A stretch of 64,000 nucleotides of DNA from Corynebacterium qintianiae (GCF_011038645.2 NZ_CP064955.1:2108001-2172000), one strand, 5' to 3'. Positions 48,484 through 58,145 are shown, numbered from the stretch's first letter. Program-made: numbers and translations. Notes: a model not told the origin generated them from the letters alone.

Positions 48484-49788
48484 ATGATCGTCTCGCTGCT
48501 GATGACAATCGAAGGCTCCCAACCCGTCATCTCCCGCCTGGTCAACGTGGAGGATTCCATGCACCTGGGGGCGCTGTCGCACGTCATCGATGCCGCGTTC
48601 GGGTTCTCCGGCGGTGAGAGCCACATGTACATGACCACAGGCAACGGAGCCCGGGAGGTCATCACTAGCAACCCCAGCGAGGGAGAGCGCGCCGAGTCGG
48701 ACACCACGGTCGCCGCGATGCAGCCGATGACCTATGTGTACGACCCCTCGGCGAATTGGAACATTCACGTCGAGGTTCTGGGCACCTCGCGGCTCGACGG
48801 CCCGACGCCGCTGCTTATCGACGCCCACGGGCCCGACGTTGTCGAAGCCTGCAACGGCCCGTCGCTGATGTGCAAGTTCCACATCGAAGCGCGCCGCATC
48901 GCCGCCGGCCTGGACCCGAATATGGAGGTGGCCCCGCTTTTGCTCAGCTTCCTGCCCGTGATGAGCCCCGAGCGCCTACTGCAGCGCCTCACTCAGGCGG
49001 ACCCGGTGACCGTGGCGGAGCGCATCAGCTTCGTCGCGGAGGACCTGATGATAGATTCGGCGAGCCACATGGACGAGGATCCCCGCGCTCCCCAGTTCGC
49101 CGCCGAGTTCGAGGACTTCCTGGATTCCCGCCCGGACCTGATGGAAATCATGGCGCTGGACCCGAACCCGGAGCACAACCCGGCGCTGCTTGCCGCCATG
49201 GCCGGCTTCTTCGAGGAAAAGCTCGGGGATCCCGCGCCGGCGCCGCTCTACCCCGACTTCGTCCACGACACGATTGTGGCTGTCCTCGGGCATTTTGCCC
49301 AGCCCGTCAAGCTCACGGCAAGCGGGAATCTGCCGTCTCGCGTTGTGCGCGCCGTAGGCCGCGAACTGGGCTACGACATACCCCAGAAGCGGCCCCGCGA
49401 GGCCTCGCTGCCGCTGCTGACCACCACACGGTCAATTCTCACCGCGGCCGGCCTGCTGGTGGACAGCGACGGCACCGTCCGACTCGGGGAGTACGGCGAG
49501 CTTCTGCTGGAGGGCAGCGCAAACCTCGACGAGCTTAACGACGCCCTGCGCCGCGGTTTCGAGCACACCCTGGGCACCCAGGAGTGGCGCGCCATGGTGC
49601 GGTGGGTCGCCAAAGAGAACGACATCATCGAATCCGGCCCGCAGAGCGTCCCGGCCGACCTGCCGGGCACGTACAAACTGCTGGAGGCGCTGCGCGTCGT
49701 GGAGGAGTCGGAGCGCCCACCCGGGTTCTACGTCACCCACGGCGGCTATTTGCTCATCGAGCGGATGCTAGGCCTGGATGAGCAGTAG
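48484..49788 (+). CDS. pRiA4b ORF-3-like domain protein
   Basis: 434 residues from the ATG at 48484; the open frame to 48367 has no start signal. Residues 1-110 resemble the plasmid pRiA4b ORF-3 domain (LLMTIEGSQPVISRLVNVEDSMHLGALSHVIDAAFGF, read in parts, and a split HMY motif). The rest is an alpha-helical acidic region with no recognised domain. Members are often found near mobile DNA, but codon use and position here look chromosomal. It overlaps the convergent DUF202 gene by 21 bp. The function is unknown. Confidence 0.7.
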   Translation: MIVSLLMTIEGSQPVISRLVNVEDSMHLGALSHVIDAAFGFSGGESHMYMTTGNGAREVITSNPSEGERAESDTTVAAMQPMTYVYDPSANWNIHVEVLGTSRLDGPTPLLIDAHGPDVVEACNGPSLMCKFHIEARRIAAGLDPNMEVAPLLLSFLPVMSPERLLQRLTQADPVTVAERISFVAEDLMIDSASHMDEDPRAPQFAAEFEDFLDSRPDLMEIMALDPNPEHNPALLAAMAGFFEEKLGDPAPAPLYPDFVHDTIVAVLGHFAQPVKLTASGNLPSRVVRAVGRELGYDIPQKRPREASLPLLTTTRSILTAAGLLVDSDGTVRLGEYGELLLEGSANLDELNDALRRGFEHTLGTQEWRAMVRWVAKENDIIESGPQSVPADLPGTYKLLEALRVVEESERPPGFYVTHGGYLLIERMLGLDEQ

Positions 49789-50091
49789 CAGGAGTCCAAT
49801 ACCGCCGAGCAGCGTGAGCATCAACGTCATCAACCCCACGCCAAGCACGTTGGGGGAGGCGTACTCGCGAGAGAGCTCCACCGCCTCGGTGCGGTAGGTG
49901 CGCCGGTTGACCAGGATAAGCGCGATCGAAAGAGCCGCCAGGAGGATGATCGCGGAGAACACGATGTCCGGGTACGGATCGGACCAGCGCAGGAGCGTAA
50001 CGGAGCACACCATCATCGCCAGTGCGGTGCGGGTCCAGCTCAATGCGGTTCGCTCGGGTTGCAGCCCCGCGTCGGATACCGGGATGCTCAC
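49768..50091 (-). CDS. DUF202-family membrane protein
   Basis: 107 residues with three helices; the N-terminal LQPERTALSWTRTALAMM is the DUF202 signature. The GTG start overlaps the stop of the upstream DUF202 gene by four bases (GTGA), so the pair is translationally coupled. The function of the family is not established. Confidence 0.85.
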   Translation of the reverse strand: MSIPVSDAGLQPERTALSWTRTALAMMVCSVTLLRWSDPYPDIVFSAIILLAALSIALILVNRRTYRTEAVELSREYASPNVLGVGLMTLMLTLLGGIGLLLLLIQA

Positions 50092-50453
50092 AGCAGCCCC
50101 ATGAACACCACGGCGGACGCGATGAAGATGCCGATGCCGAGGGCCGGGATGATGGCGGGCGCGGGCAGCGGATCACCGCGGCGCATCGCGCGCTCCACGC
50201 GCACCCAGCGCAGCGCCGCCCCGAGGGAGATCGCCATTCCGAGCAGGATCACCACCGCGGCCGCGACGGTACGCAGACCCGGCGGGATACCGGGGATTTG
50301 GAACGCCTCCAGCGCGATGCCTCCGGCCAAAAACGCGAGCGCGGTGCGCGTCCAGGCAAGGAACGTACGCTCGTTGGCGAGGGTGAAGCGCGGGTCCGGT
50401 TCGTCACCGTCGGGAAAAACGGCCTCGGTGAACCATCCGCGTTGCTCGCTCAT
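50088..50453 (-). CDS. DUF202/YidH-family membrane protein
   Basis: 121 residues from the ATG at 50453. A polar N-terminus (about 25 residues) is followed by the DUF202 signature RFTLANERTFLAWTRTALAFLAGG and three helices. YidH-type proteins often occur paired with a second DUF202 protein, as here. The open frame continues upstream to 50663 through the VanZ gene in another phase, which is an artefact. Confidence 0.85.
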   Translation of the reverse strand: MSEQRGWFTEAVFPDGDEPDPRFTLANERTFLAWTRTALAFLAGGIALEAFQIPGIPPGLRTVAAAVVILLGMAISLGAALRWVRVERAMRRGDPLPAPAIIPALGIGIFIASAVVFMGLL

Positions 50454-50461
50454 GGTGGCCC

Positions 50462-50467
50462 AGTCTA
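50462..50467 (-). promoter_or_regulatory. -10 element TAGACT, probable leaderless start
   Basis: On the minus strand TAGACT ends 8 nt before the ATG of the YidH-type gene and overlaps the VanZ stop region. Confidence 0.45.
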
Positions 50468-50965
50468 GACCAGCATCGCGGCGACGAACGGGACGATGAT
50501 GACGACCGCACCGGCGGCAATAACCCAGGTCGCTGTCATCCGGTCCCGCAACCCAAGCGCAACCGCCGCCAACCCGCCGAGCGCCGCCCCCGCGGTGTTG
50601 AAGATCAGGTCGTCGACGTCCGAGTAACCGGCCGCGAAGACGAACTGGGTGATCTCGATACACAAACTCAAGGCGACACCAATCAACGCGCCGCGCCTGG
50701 GATTGCCCGCCAAGAAGCCGACGGGCAGGAAAAGCCCGAGGTTACCGAACAGGTTGAGCCACGGCCCGTACCAGATGGACGGGTTCCAAAACTCGTCGAA
50801 GGGGACGATGCGGATCTCCCGTCGTGCCTGGACGGCGCTATTCCACAGGTCACCGACCTCCACGTACGCCTTGCCCATTGTGTAAAGGACGACAACGGCG
50901 ATAACCAGCAACCACGCCACAGCGGCGAGCGCTGGCGGAGTCGCGCGGCGGGTCGTGTCAATCAT
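50465..50965 (-). CDS. VanZ-family membrane protein
   Basis: 166 residues with five predicted helices and the VanZ core: NLFGNLGLFLPVGFLAGNP, SLCIEITQFVFAAGYSDVDDLIFNTAGAALGG (read in parts). VanZ proteins give teicoplanin tolerance in enterococci; most chromosomal members have no known role. It precedes the DUF202 pair by 11 bp. Confidence 0.87.
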   Translation of the reverse strand: MIDTTRRATPPALAAVAWLLVIAVVVLYTMGKAYVEVGDLWNSAVQARREIRIVPFDEFWNPSIWYGPWLNLFGNLGLFLPVGFLAGNPRRGALIGVALSLCIEITQFVFAAGYSDVDDLIFNTAGAALGGLAAVALGLRDRMTATWVIAAGAVVIIVPFVAAMLV

Positions 50966-50972
50966 TTCTCAC

Positions 50973-50978
50973 ACCGTA
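50973..50978 (-). promoter_or_regulatory. -10 element TACGGT, probable leaderless start
   Basis: On the minus strand TACGGT ends 7 nt before the VanZ ATG; GTGAGAA lies in between. Confidence 0.35.
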
Positions 50979-51006
50979 GCGCCTCCACCTGACCCTGCGG
51001 TGGACG

Positions 51007-51012
51007 TAGGCT
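51007..51012 (+). promoter_or_regulatory. -10 element TAGGCT before acuI
   Basis: TAGGCT ends 6 nt before the ATG at 51019. GGGAG in between is too close to act as a ribosome-binding site. Confidence 0.4.
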
Positions 51013-51018
51013 GGGAGT

Positions 51019-52008
51019 ATGAAACAGACTTTGCTGGTGACGGAACATGGCCCCGAGATTGTCGAAACGCGCGAGGAGTTCGCTGGGGACGGCGACACCT
51101 TGATTGAGGTCACGCACTCTTCGGTGAACTACAAGGACGCGATGGCGCTCGGGGGGATCAAAGGAATCCTGCGCGATGTGAACATGGTGCCGGGCATCGA
51201 CGCCGTGGGCACCGTCATCGAATCACCCACTCTTGCGCCGGGCACGCTGGTCACGGTCAACGGATGGGGCATCGGTGAGCGCCGCCACGGCGGTTACACC
51301 CCGCGCATGCGGATCGACGCCGCCCACGTCAACGCCGTCCCTTCGCTTTTCGACGCCCCCACGGCCGCAGCCCTCGGTACCGCCGGCTACACCGCCGCCT
51401 TGTCGGTGGCCGGTTTCGAGCGCGCCGTGGAGGCCAGCTCGCAGGAGATCTACCCCAACGGCGAGGTCCACGGACCCGTGCTGGTGACGGGTGCAACCGG
51501 CGGGGTGGGTTCCGTCGCGGTGCAGATCCTCGCCGCGCGTGGTTACGAGGTGCATGCGATGACGGGCCGCGTCGACGAGTACCGCGGTTACCTCAGCGAG
51601 CTCGGCGCCGAGGAGATCGTTGACCGCGCCGATTTCACCGAGGCCGGCAAGCCGCTGCAGAAGTCGCGTTACGCGGGTGCGATCGACACCGTCGGTTCCA
51701 CTGTCCTGGCCAACGTCATCGCCCAGCTTGGGTGGGGCGGAGTGGTCACCGCCTGCGGCATGGCCGCCGGCAACGATCTGCCGGCCTCCGTTCTCCCGTT
51801 CATCCTCCGCGGCGTGCACCTCGTGGGCATCAACTCCGTGGATGCGCCGAACGACCTGCGCGAGGAGGCGTGGGACCTCCTCGCACAGGCCGTTGATCTG
51901 GATCTACTCCGCTCCTACACCTCCACCGTGGATCTGAACGGAGTGCTCGAGGTGGGCGCGAAACTTCTGGACGGCGCGCATCACGGGCGCACCGTCGTCA
52001 CGCTTTAG
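51019..52008 (+). CDS. acuI: Acryloyl-CoA reductase-like MDR oxidoreductase (AcuI/YhdH)
   Basis: 329 residues of the zinc-independent AcuI/YhdH/YhfP group of medium-chain reductases: SSVNYKDAMALGG near residues 34-46, the MVPGIDAVGTV and GYTAALSV blocks, and the NADPH-binding turn VTGATGGVGSVAVQIL. It reduces acryloyl-CoA, detoxifying it, in characterised relatives. There are no zinc ligands. It is tail-to-tail with the next gene (3-bp overlap of stops). Confidence 0.87.
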   Translation: MKQTLLVTEHGPEIVETREEFAGDGDTLIEVTHSSVNYKDAMALGGIKGILRDVNMVPGIDAVGTVIESPTLAPGTLVTVNGWGIGERRHGGYTPRMRIDAAHVNAVPSLFDAPTAAALGTAGYTAALSVAGFERAVEASSQEIYPNGEVHGPVLVTGATGGVGSVAVQILAARGYEVHAMTGRVDEYRGYLSELGAEEIVDRADFTEAGKPLQKSRYAGAIDTVGSTVLANVIAQLGWGGVVTACGMAAGNDLPASVLPFILRGVHLVGINSVDAPNDLREEAWDLLAQAVDLDLLRSYTSTVDLNGVLEVGAKLLDGAHHGRTVVTL

Positions 52009-53138
52009 AGCGCTGCCTGGGGCTCGGTCGGAACCGGGCCTCCCGAGACCTGGCGGTAGGCATAGGCCATGGCAAGGATGCTGGCCGGGGTAATTATCGT
52101 GGTCACCACCGAGAATGCGAACGGAATGAGAGCCGTTTGCAGATCGGGGGCCATTGAGGTCGCAACTGCAACGAGGGCCGTCACTAGTCCTGCTCCAACG
52201 AGCAGCGCGCCGGAGATCAGGGAAAACACGAGAATCCGGCCGTAGTTGCGGGTGCCCGCCTTGAAGCCCTCGGAAAAAGCGTTGCCGAACGTTGTGGCGT
52301 TGTCCGCCGCGTACCACGTCTGGAACATGAACAGCGGTGCGATAAGCAGCATTGCCAGGAAGGTCAGACCAAGCATGCCCAGGACCGGGCCCAGGATCGG
52401 AAGGAGCGCCTCCGGGTCGTTCTCAATCTGGACCGGGTCCAACGTGTCTACGACTTTCGCGATCGAGCCAGCGAAAAACAGGGCAGAGATGAGAACGAGG
52501 ACAAGGAGAATCACAAACGCGACCGCGCCGAGCAGCACCATCATCCCCAAGGTCGGTCCGTACGCGGGCGCTTTCATGCCATCGAACTTCCAGCGGCGCG
52601 ACAGAGTTTGCAGGAGCGCGAACGAGTACGCGAACGGGTAGAGGAAGAGCAGGACGATCTGCAGGAAGCTGCCGAGCAGTGGCAGGACGAGACTGACGAG
52701 CGCCGGCACCAGCGCGGCAATGAGACCGATCACGATCCAGGTCTGCCAGTTGGCGAAGGTCTGCTTGAAGCCGAAGCCCCACGCCTCCAGCGGGTTCATC
52801 TTGCCGGTGCCCTTGACGTGATGCCAGCCGTTGGCGTCAGGGTTGTTGACCGGGTGGGGCTGCACTCCGTCGCCGTAGGTGCCGTCAACAAGCGTGGTGC
52901 CGTGGAACTGAGTCGCGCCGTGACCCGCCGCCGCGGCGTTCACGTCGAAGGCATCGTAACCGCTGTAGCCGCTGTTTCCGCCGGGCTGATCGGACCCGTA
53001 GCCGTTGTATCCGTAGTTGGGAGTCTGGTTCGCAGCGTCCGGGGTGCCGTAGGTGCCCTGACCATACGTTCCTTCGCCGAAGTTCTCAGGGTGGTTGTTG
53101 TCCCGCGGATCGGGTCCGCCGGGGTATGCGGTTGACAT
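52005..53138 (-). CDS. Membrane protein with Gly/Tyr/Asn-rich N-terminus
   Basis: 377 residues from the ATG at 53138 (GAAAGG upstream). The frame stays open to 53762 but that part is antisense to leuS. Residues 1-115 are low-complexity (PNYGYNGYGSDQPGGNSGY), then come about six helices (about 135-360) with a conserved NPLEAWGFGFKQTFANWQTW entry segment. It resembles actinobacterial multi-pass proteins with disordered N-termini (DUF975/GlpM-like topology). The function is unknown. Confidence 0.75.
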   Translation of the reverse strand: MSTAYPGGPDPRDNNHPENFGEGTYGQGTYGTPDAANQTPNYGYNGYGSDQPGGNSGYSGYDAFDVNAAAAGHGATQFHGTTLVDGTYGDGVQPHPVNNPDANGWHHVKGTGKMNPLEAWGFGFKQTFANWQTWIVIGLIAALVPALVSLVLPLLGSFLQIVLLFLYPFAYSFALLQTLSRRWKFDGMKAPAYGPTLGMMVLLGAVAFVILLVLVLISALFFAGSIAKVVDTLDPVQIENDPEALLPILGPVLGMLGLTFLAMLLIAPLFMFQTWYAADNATTFGNAFSEGFKAGTRNYGRILVFSLISGALLVGAGLVTALVAVATSMAPDLQTALIPFAFSVVTTIITPASILAMAYAYRQVSGGPVPTEPQAAL

Positions 53139-53230
53139 CGATTGAGCCTTTCGTCGTGAAACAAGTGCTTGTCGTGACGGTAAGAGAATACCAGTGCCAC
53201 GAATCGACGCACTTGGGCCCGGCCCGGGGG

Positions 53231-56056
53231 TTACTTCACGACCAGGTTCACCATGCGGCCCGGAACGACGATGGTCTTGACCACGTTTTTGCCCTCGAGG
53301 AGTTCGGCCACCCGGGCGTCGGCAAGCGCGGCCTGCTCCATCGCGCCCTGGTCGGCGTCGGTGGGCACCTGCACTCGGGCCTTGACCTTGCCGTTGATCT
53401 GCACCGGGACCTCGACGGTGTCGTCGACAAGCAGTGTCTCGTCGAACTCGGGGAACGGCTCGAAGGTGACGGTGCCCTCGTGGCCGAGGCGCGACCACAG
53501 TTCGTCGGCGATATGCGGGGCGAGCGGAGAAACCATCTGCACGAGCGGAACCACGGCGGCGCGGGGGACTGGGCCGGAATGGGTCTTGGTCAGGTAGTTT
53601 ACGTACTCGATGAGCTTGGCCACGACGGTGTTGTCGCGCAGGTTCTCGTAATCCTCCCGCACCCCCGCGATGGTGCGGTGCAGCGCCTTTGCGTCCTCGG
53701 AGGTCAGCTCTATGTCGGTGGCGCGCAGCTCGCCCGTCTCCTCGTCGACCACGAGGCGCCACAGGCGCTGGAGGAAGCGGTGCGCGCCGACAACATCCTT
53801 GGTGGCCCAGGGGCGGGAAGTGTCGAGGGGGCCCATGGACATCTCGTAAACGCGCAGTGTGTCGGCGCCGTAGTCGCGGCCGATCTCATCCGGGGCGACG
53901 GCGTTCTTGAGGGACTTGCCCATCTTGCCGTACTCCTGGTTCACCTCTTCACCCTGGTAGAAGAACTTCCCGTCGCGCTCCTTCACCTCGGCCGCGGGAA
54001 CGTACACGCCGCGGGAGTCGGTGTAGGCGTAGGCCTGGATGTAACCCTGGTTGTACAGGCGGCGGTAGGGCTCACGAGAGGTGACAAAACCGAGGTCGAA
54101 CAGCACCTTGTGCCAGAAGCGGGCGTAGAGCAGATGCAGCACGGCATGCTCGACACCTCCGACGTAGAGGTCGACGCCACCCGGGTCGTTCTCGCTGCGC
54201 GGGCCGGTCCAGTACCGCTCGTTCTCCAGCGCGCAGAACTCGTCCTGGTTGGTCGGGTCGACGTAGCGCAGCTGGTACCAGGAAGAACCTGCCCACTGCG
54301 GCATGACGTTGGTGTCGCGCGTGTAGGTCTTCTCACCGTCGCCGAGGTCGAGGGTGACGGTGAGCCAGTCGGTCGCCTTGGCCAGCGGGGGAGCAGGCTC
54401 GGAGTCCGCGTCGTCGGGGTCGAAGGAAACCGGGTTGTAGTCCTCCACCTGCGGCAGCTCGACGGGCAGCATGTCCTCGGGCAGCGAATGCGCCTGACCG
54501 TTCTCGTCGTAGACGATGGGGAAGGGCTCACCCCAGTAGCGCTGGCGCGCGAAGAGCCAGTCGCGCAGCTTGTACTGGATCTTCTCCTCGCCGGCGCCGT
54601 TCGCAACGAGCCAGCCTATCGACGCCTCAATCGCGTCGTCCTTGCCCATCCCGTCAAGGTTGAGACCCGCCTCGTTAGCGGAGTTGACGTGCGGGGCGTC
54701 ACCGGTGAACGCCTCCTCTGACACGTCGGACTCCAGCACCGGCACAATCGGCAGCCCGAAGACGGTTGCGAACTCGTAGTCGCGCTCGTCGTGCGCGGGC
54801 ACAGCCATGATGGCGCCGGTGCCGTAGCCGGTGAGCACGTAATCGGCGATAAAGATGGGCACCTTGTGCCCGTTGACCGGGTTGACGGCGTAGGAGCCGA
54901 GAAAGACACCGGTCTTTTCCTTGTTCTCCTGGCGCTCCACGTCGGACTTCGCAGCGATGGTGCGCTTGTAGGCGGCGACGGCCTCCGCGGGCGTCGCCTC
55001 GCCGTTCGTCCAGGCGGGGTTGACGTTGTCTTCGTACTGGGCGGCGGTCAAGACGTCGACAAGCTCGTGCTCAGGCGCGAGCACCACGTAGCTCGCGCCG
55101 AAGAGCGTGTCCGGGCGGGTGGTGAAGACCTCGATCGCACCGGCGTCGGAGGTGAACGCCACCTGCGCACCGCGGGAGCGGCCGATCCAGTTGCGCTGCA
55201 TGGACTTGACCTTTTCGGGCCAGTCGAGCAGCTCGAGATCGTCGAGGAGGCGGTCCGAATAGGCGGTGATCCGCATCATCCACTGGCGCAGGCGCTTGCG
55301 GAAGACGGGGAAGTTGCCGCGCTCCGAGCGGCCGTCCGCGGTGACCTCCTCGTTGGCCAGCACTGTGCCCAGGCCCGGGCACCAGTTGACCATGGAGTCG
55401 GAGAGGTACACGAGGCGGAACTCGTCGATCGCGGCGTGCTTCTCGGCCGTGGTCAGGTCGCCGAAGTTGCGGCCGTCCTTGGTCAGGCGGGCACCCGTCA
55501 TCAGATCGCGCACGAGGTCCTCGATCGGGCGGGCTTTCTGCTGCTCCTCGTCGAACCACGCGTTGTAGATCTGCAGGAAAATCCACTGCGTCCAGCGGTA
55601 GAAGTCCGGGTCCGTCGTGGCCACGGCGCGGCGGCGGTCGTGCCCCAGGCCCAGCGCGTCGAGCTGGCGGGTCATGTTCTCGATGTTCGCCTCGGTGGTC
55701 TTGCGCGGGTGGGTACCCGTCTGGATCGCGTACTGCTCCGCGGGCAGTCCGAACGCGTCGTAACCGAGGGTATGAAGCACGTTCTTGCCCAGCATTCGGT
55801 TGTAGCGGGCGAAGACGTCCGTGGCGATGTAACCGAGCGGGTGGCCCACATGCAGGCCGGCGCCGGAGGGGTAGGGGAACATGTCCTGGACGTTGAGCTT
55901 GTCCCCGGGCAGCTGCGCACCCGTGGCTAGGTCACCGACGGGGTTGGGCGCTTCGAAGGTGCCGTTGTCGCGCCAGTAGCCCTGCCACTTCTTTTCGATC
56001 TCGTTTGCCAGGCCGGCGGTGTAGCGGTACGCAGGTCCCTCGCTCGCAGTAGTCAT
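53231..56056 (-). CDS. leuS: Leucyl-tRNA synthetase
   Basis: 941 residues, class I. The HIGH motif is HVGHPLGY (with PYPSGAGL before it), the editing CP1 domain is present ([19 protein letters not shown]), and the KMSKS motif is KMGKS. It charges tRNA-Leu in the cytosol. It is somewhat shorter than actinobacterial forms with long inserts but complete to the C-terminal MVNLVVK. The ATG has no Shine-Dalgarno; a -10 hexamer lies 8 nt upstream. The opposite strand carries a 531-codon open frame that is only a shadow. One near-match to the dispersed motif lies at 54615-54624. Confidence 0.97.
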   Translation of the reverse strand: MTTASEGPAYRYTAGLANEIEKKWQGYWRDNGTFEAPNPVGDLATGAQLPGDKLNVQDMFPYPSGAGLHVGHPLGYIATDVFARYNRMLGKNVLHTLGYDAFGLPAEQYAIQTGTHPRKTTEANIENMTRQLDALGLGHDRRRAVATTDPDFYRWTQWIFLQIYNAWFDEEQQKARPIEDLVRDLMTGARLTKDGRNFGDLTTAEKHAAIDEFRLVYLSDSMVNWCPGLGTVLANEEVTADGRSERGNFPVFRKRLRQWMMRITAYSDRLLDDLELLDWPEKVKSMQRNWIGRSRGAQVAFTSDAGAIEVFTTRPDTLFGASYVVLAPEHELVDVLTAAQYEDNVNPAWTNGEATPAEAVAAYKRTIAAKSDVERQENKEKTGVFLGSYAVNPVNGHKVPIFIADYVLTGYGTGAIMAVPAHDERDYEFATVFGLPIVPVLESDVSEEAFTGDAPHVNSANEAGLNLDGMGKDDAIEASIGWLVANGAGEEKIQYKLRDWLFARQRYWGEPFPIVYDENGQAHSLPEDMLPVELPQVEDYNPVSFDPDDADSEPAPPLAKATDWLTVTLDLGDGEKTYTRDTNVMPQWAGSSWYQLRYVDPTNQDEFCALENERYWTGPRSENDPGGVDLYVGGVEHAVLHLLYARFWHKVLFDLGFVTSREPYRRLYNQGYIQAYAYTDSRGVYVPAAEVKERDGKFFYQGEEVNQEYGKMGKSLKNAVAPDEIGRDYGADTLRVYEMSMGPLDTSRPWATKDVVGAHRFLQRLWRLVVDEETGELRATDIELTSEDAKALHRTIAGVREDYENLRDNTVVAKLIEYVNYLTKTHSGPVPRAAVVPLVQMVSPLAPHIADELWSRLGHEGTVTFEPFPEFDETLLVDDTVEVPVQINGKVKARVQVPTDADQGAMEQAALADARVAELLEGKNVVKTIVVPGRMVNLVVK

Positions 56057-56058
56057 GG

Positions 56059-56071
56059 CTACACAGTGTAG
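56059..56071 (-). promoter_or_regulatory. leuS -10 element inside a 13-bp palindrome
   Basis: The minus strand reads TACACT (56065-56070) ending 8 nt before the leuS ATG, so the mRNA is probably leaderless. The same bases form the palindrome CTACAC-A-GTGTAG, which could be an operator. Confidence 0.5.
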
Positions 56072-56166
56072 TAGGTGGGTACGACACGGCTTCAGAACGA
56101 GGGAATGCGCGCGGGAGGAAGTTTCGGCTACCTTATTATTCGACCGTTCAATCCGGAAGGACCCCC

Positions 56167-56811
56167 ATGCGACATATGCTCACCATCCTCACTGCCGCGG
56201 TGCTTGCCACCATGGCCGCCCCGGCAGCTTCAGCTCAGGACGTTTTCGACGGCGGCCGCATCGCCGGCGCGTCTTCCCAGATTGTCCCGGAGGGGCTGCC
56301 GGTTCCCGGCGGCGAGCTCCCGGAGCACCCCGCGCCGGTGGACCTCGAGCGCTACGCCGGAACTTGGTACCAGGTCGCGGCCGTGCCGCAGCCGTTCACT
56401 TTGCAGTGCGCGTATGACACCAAAGCGGACTACGCGGTGGTGGACGCGACGACCATATCAGTGCGCAACTCGTGCGGCACCTTGGTTGGGCCGGGGTCCG
56501 CAATCGAGGGGGCGGCCACAGTGCGTGGCGACGCCTCCCTGCGCGTCAACTTCCCCGGCGTGCCCTTCCAAGACCCGAACGGCCCGGTCAACTACCGCGT
56601 GACGTATCTTGCCGACGACTACTCGCTGGCCATCGTCGGCGACCCGTACCGCGCCTCCGGGTTCGTCCTCTCACGCACTCCGGGACTCACGCCGGAGCAG
56701 TGGAAGCTGGCCCGCAGCACGGTGGAATCCCGCGGCTGGTGGCCCTGCGCGTTCCTTACCGTGCCCATGACAGGCGGGCGGGGCGACGTCGTCCCCCTCT
56801 GTGTGCTGTAG
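56167..56811 (+). CDS. Secreted lipocalin (Blc-like)
   Basis: 214 residues with a signal peptide (1-23, ending ASA). The lipocalin signature [15 protein letters not shown] contains the GxW motif, preceded by DLERY as in bacterial Blc proteins. Later strands include [18 protein letters not shown] and the conserved RTPGLT-type end. Three cysteines outside the signal could give a disulfide (LQCAYD, NSCGTL). There is no lipobox, so it is exported in soluble form, unlike E. coli Blc. It probably binds lipids or other small hydrophobic ligands. GGAAGGA precedes the ATG. Confidence 0.87.
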   Translation: MRHMLTILTAAVLATMAAPAASAQDVFDGGRIAGASSQIVPEGLPVPGGELPEHPAPVDLERYAGTWYQVAAVPQPFTLQCAYDTKADYAVVDATTISVRNSCGTLVGPGSAIEGAATVRGDASLRVNFPGVPFQDPNGPVNYRVTYLADDYSLAIVGDPYRASGFVLSRTPGLTPEQWKLARSTVESRGWWPCAFLTVPMTGGRGDVVPLCVL

Positions 56812-56847
56812 ATGTTGTAGCCCGCTTCCCACCAGCCACCTGCGCCG

Positions 56848-57150
56848 CTATTCCTGCGGCCGCTCCTCCCAGGCGAGCTCGCACCCCAACGCGTCGAGTA
56901 CGTCGAAGGCTTCGTCCGCTCCTTTACACAGGGCCTCCCCGGCCGCGGTGATATCCACCACCGCCGTATCGTCGTCGGCCGACACCTCCTGCACAATCCA
57001 TCCGTCGCGACCACGCACTCCGAGCTCATCTGCCGGCAGATCCTCCATCCACTCCATCACCGCCTCACGCGGGTGGGGCCCGGTCACGGTGAGGCGCACG
57101 CTTGTCGACGCCCCCTTGTCCACGTTGCTGGTTTCAAAGCGCTGGTTCAT
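56848..57150 (-). CDS. Small acidic hypothetical protein
   Basis: 100 residues, soluble, predicted alpha/beta (SVRLTVTGPHPREAVMEWME, WIVQEVSADDDTAVVDITA). It is strongly acidic. No family was recognised. It has its own -10-like hexamer upstream and converges with the lipocalin gene (36 bp apart). Confidence 0.65.
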   Translation of the reverse strand: MNQRFETSNVDKGASTSVRLTVTGPHPREAVMEWMEDLPADELGVRGRDGWIVQEVSADDDTAVVDITAAGEALCKGADEAFDVLDALGCELAWEERPQE

Positions 57151-57157
57151 GCAAGCT

Positions 57158-57163
57158 AGCGTA
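57158..57163 (-). promoter_or_regulatory. -10 element TACGCT, probable leaderless start
   Basis: On the minus strand TACGCT ends 7 nt before the ATG at 57150. Confidence 0.4.
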
Positions 57164-57300
57164 GCGACGCGACAGGAGAAGGATCCGGCACCGGTGAAGC
57201 TGTGCCAGATTGAGGAGTGAACACGGCCGCCTTGAAATGTTTCTATACCTAACTACCCTGGGCCCTGTCAGCACCAGACATACGACTGAGGAGTAAAAAC

Positions 57301-58092
57301 ATGGATCTGAGCAAGCGTTTTGACGGTAAGTCCGTCGTTATTACCGGAGGCGCCGTGGGCCTGGGGCTTGCGGCTGCCGAGCGTATCGCCGCCGAGGGTG
57401 GCGACCTCTTCCTCGTGGACATGAATGAGGAGGGTTTGGCCAACGCGAAGAAGTCTCTCGAGGAGACGTTCCCCGGTGTGAAGGTTGAAACCTTCGCGGC
57501 CGATGTGTCTCAGGAGGCTGAGGTCAAGGCGTACGTCGCTAAGGCGATCGAAGTTCTCGGCAAGATTGACGGTTTCTTCAACAACGCCGGTATTGAGGGC
57601 AAGCAGAACCCCACCCACCAGTTCGGCTCCGATGAGTTCGCCCGCGTTATAGGCGTCAACCTCAACGGCGTATTCTTCGGCATGCAGGAAGTACTGAAGC
57701 ACATGAAGGAGCGCGGCTACGGGCGCGTGCTCAACTCCGCATCCGTCGGCGGCATTCGCGGCGTGGGCAACCAATCCGGTTACGCGGCCTCTAAGCACGG
57801 GGTCGTCGGCCTGACCCGAAACTCCGCACGCGAATACGGGCAGGACAACATCTCAATCAACGCGATCGCACCCGGCGCGATCATGACGGACATGGTCCGC
57901 CATTCTTTGGAGCAGATGGGTGGCGAAAATTGGGAAGAGGTTGGCAAGGAATTCGTCAAGGCCAACCCGACCAACCGCTTCGGCAAGCCGGAGGAGGTTG
58001 GCGCGCTCGTCGCCTTCCTGCTGTCCGACGACGCCGGTTTCATCAACGGCACCGTTATCCCGATCGACGGCGGGCAGCACGCGATGTACTAA
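57301..58092 (+). CDS. Short-chain dehydrogenase, levodione-reductase-like
   Basis: A 263-residue classical SDR. The cofactor turn is TGGAVGLG (15-22), Asp after beta-2 (LVDMN) implies NAD preference, the NNAG motif reads FFNNAGIEGKQNPT, and the catalytic set is Ser (NSASVGGIRG) and YAASK. The pattern is very close to levodione reductase of Corynebacterium aquaticum, in particular DGFFNNAGIEGKQNPT and GGIRGVGNQSGYAASKHGVV. It would reduce a cyclic ketone. It is monocistronic with GAGGAG before the ATG and a terminator hairpin after it. Confidence 0.87.
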   Translation: MDLSKRFDGKSVVITGGAVGLGLAAAERIAAEGGDLFLVDMNEEGLANAKKSLEETFPGVKVETFAADVSQEAEVKAYVAKAIEVLGKIDGFFNNAGIEGKQNPTHQFGSDEFARVIGVNLNGVFFGMQEVLKHMKERGYGRVLNSASVGGIRGVGNQSGYAASKHGVVGLTRNSAREYGQDNISINAIAPGAIMTDMVRHSLEQMGGENWEEVGKEFVKANPTNRFGKPEEVGALVAFLLSDDAGFINGTVIPIDGGQHAMY

Positions 58093-58113
58093 GCAATGCT
58101 CAATAGTCGCGGG

Positions 58114-58137
58114 CCGCGGGTTCACTTCGGCCCGCGG
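58114..58137 (+). terminator. Terminator after the SDR gene
   Basis: CCGCGGG (58114-58120) pairs with CCCGCGG (58131-58137), followed by TTTCGCTTTT. Confidence 0.75.
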
Positions 58138-58145
58138 TTTCGCTT

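Noticed and set aside
53139-53762. N-terminal extension of the Gly/Tyr-rich membrane protein into leuS
   Set aside because: It overlaps leuS on the same strand in another frame, is Arg-rich, and the ATG at 53138 has a good ribosome-binding site.
53126-54721. 531-codon plus-strand frame opposite leuS
   Set aside because: It is an antisense shadow of a conserved essential gene; no ribosome-binding site or recognisable domain.
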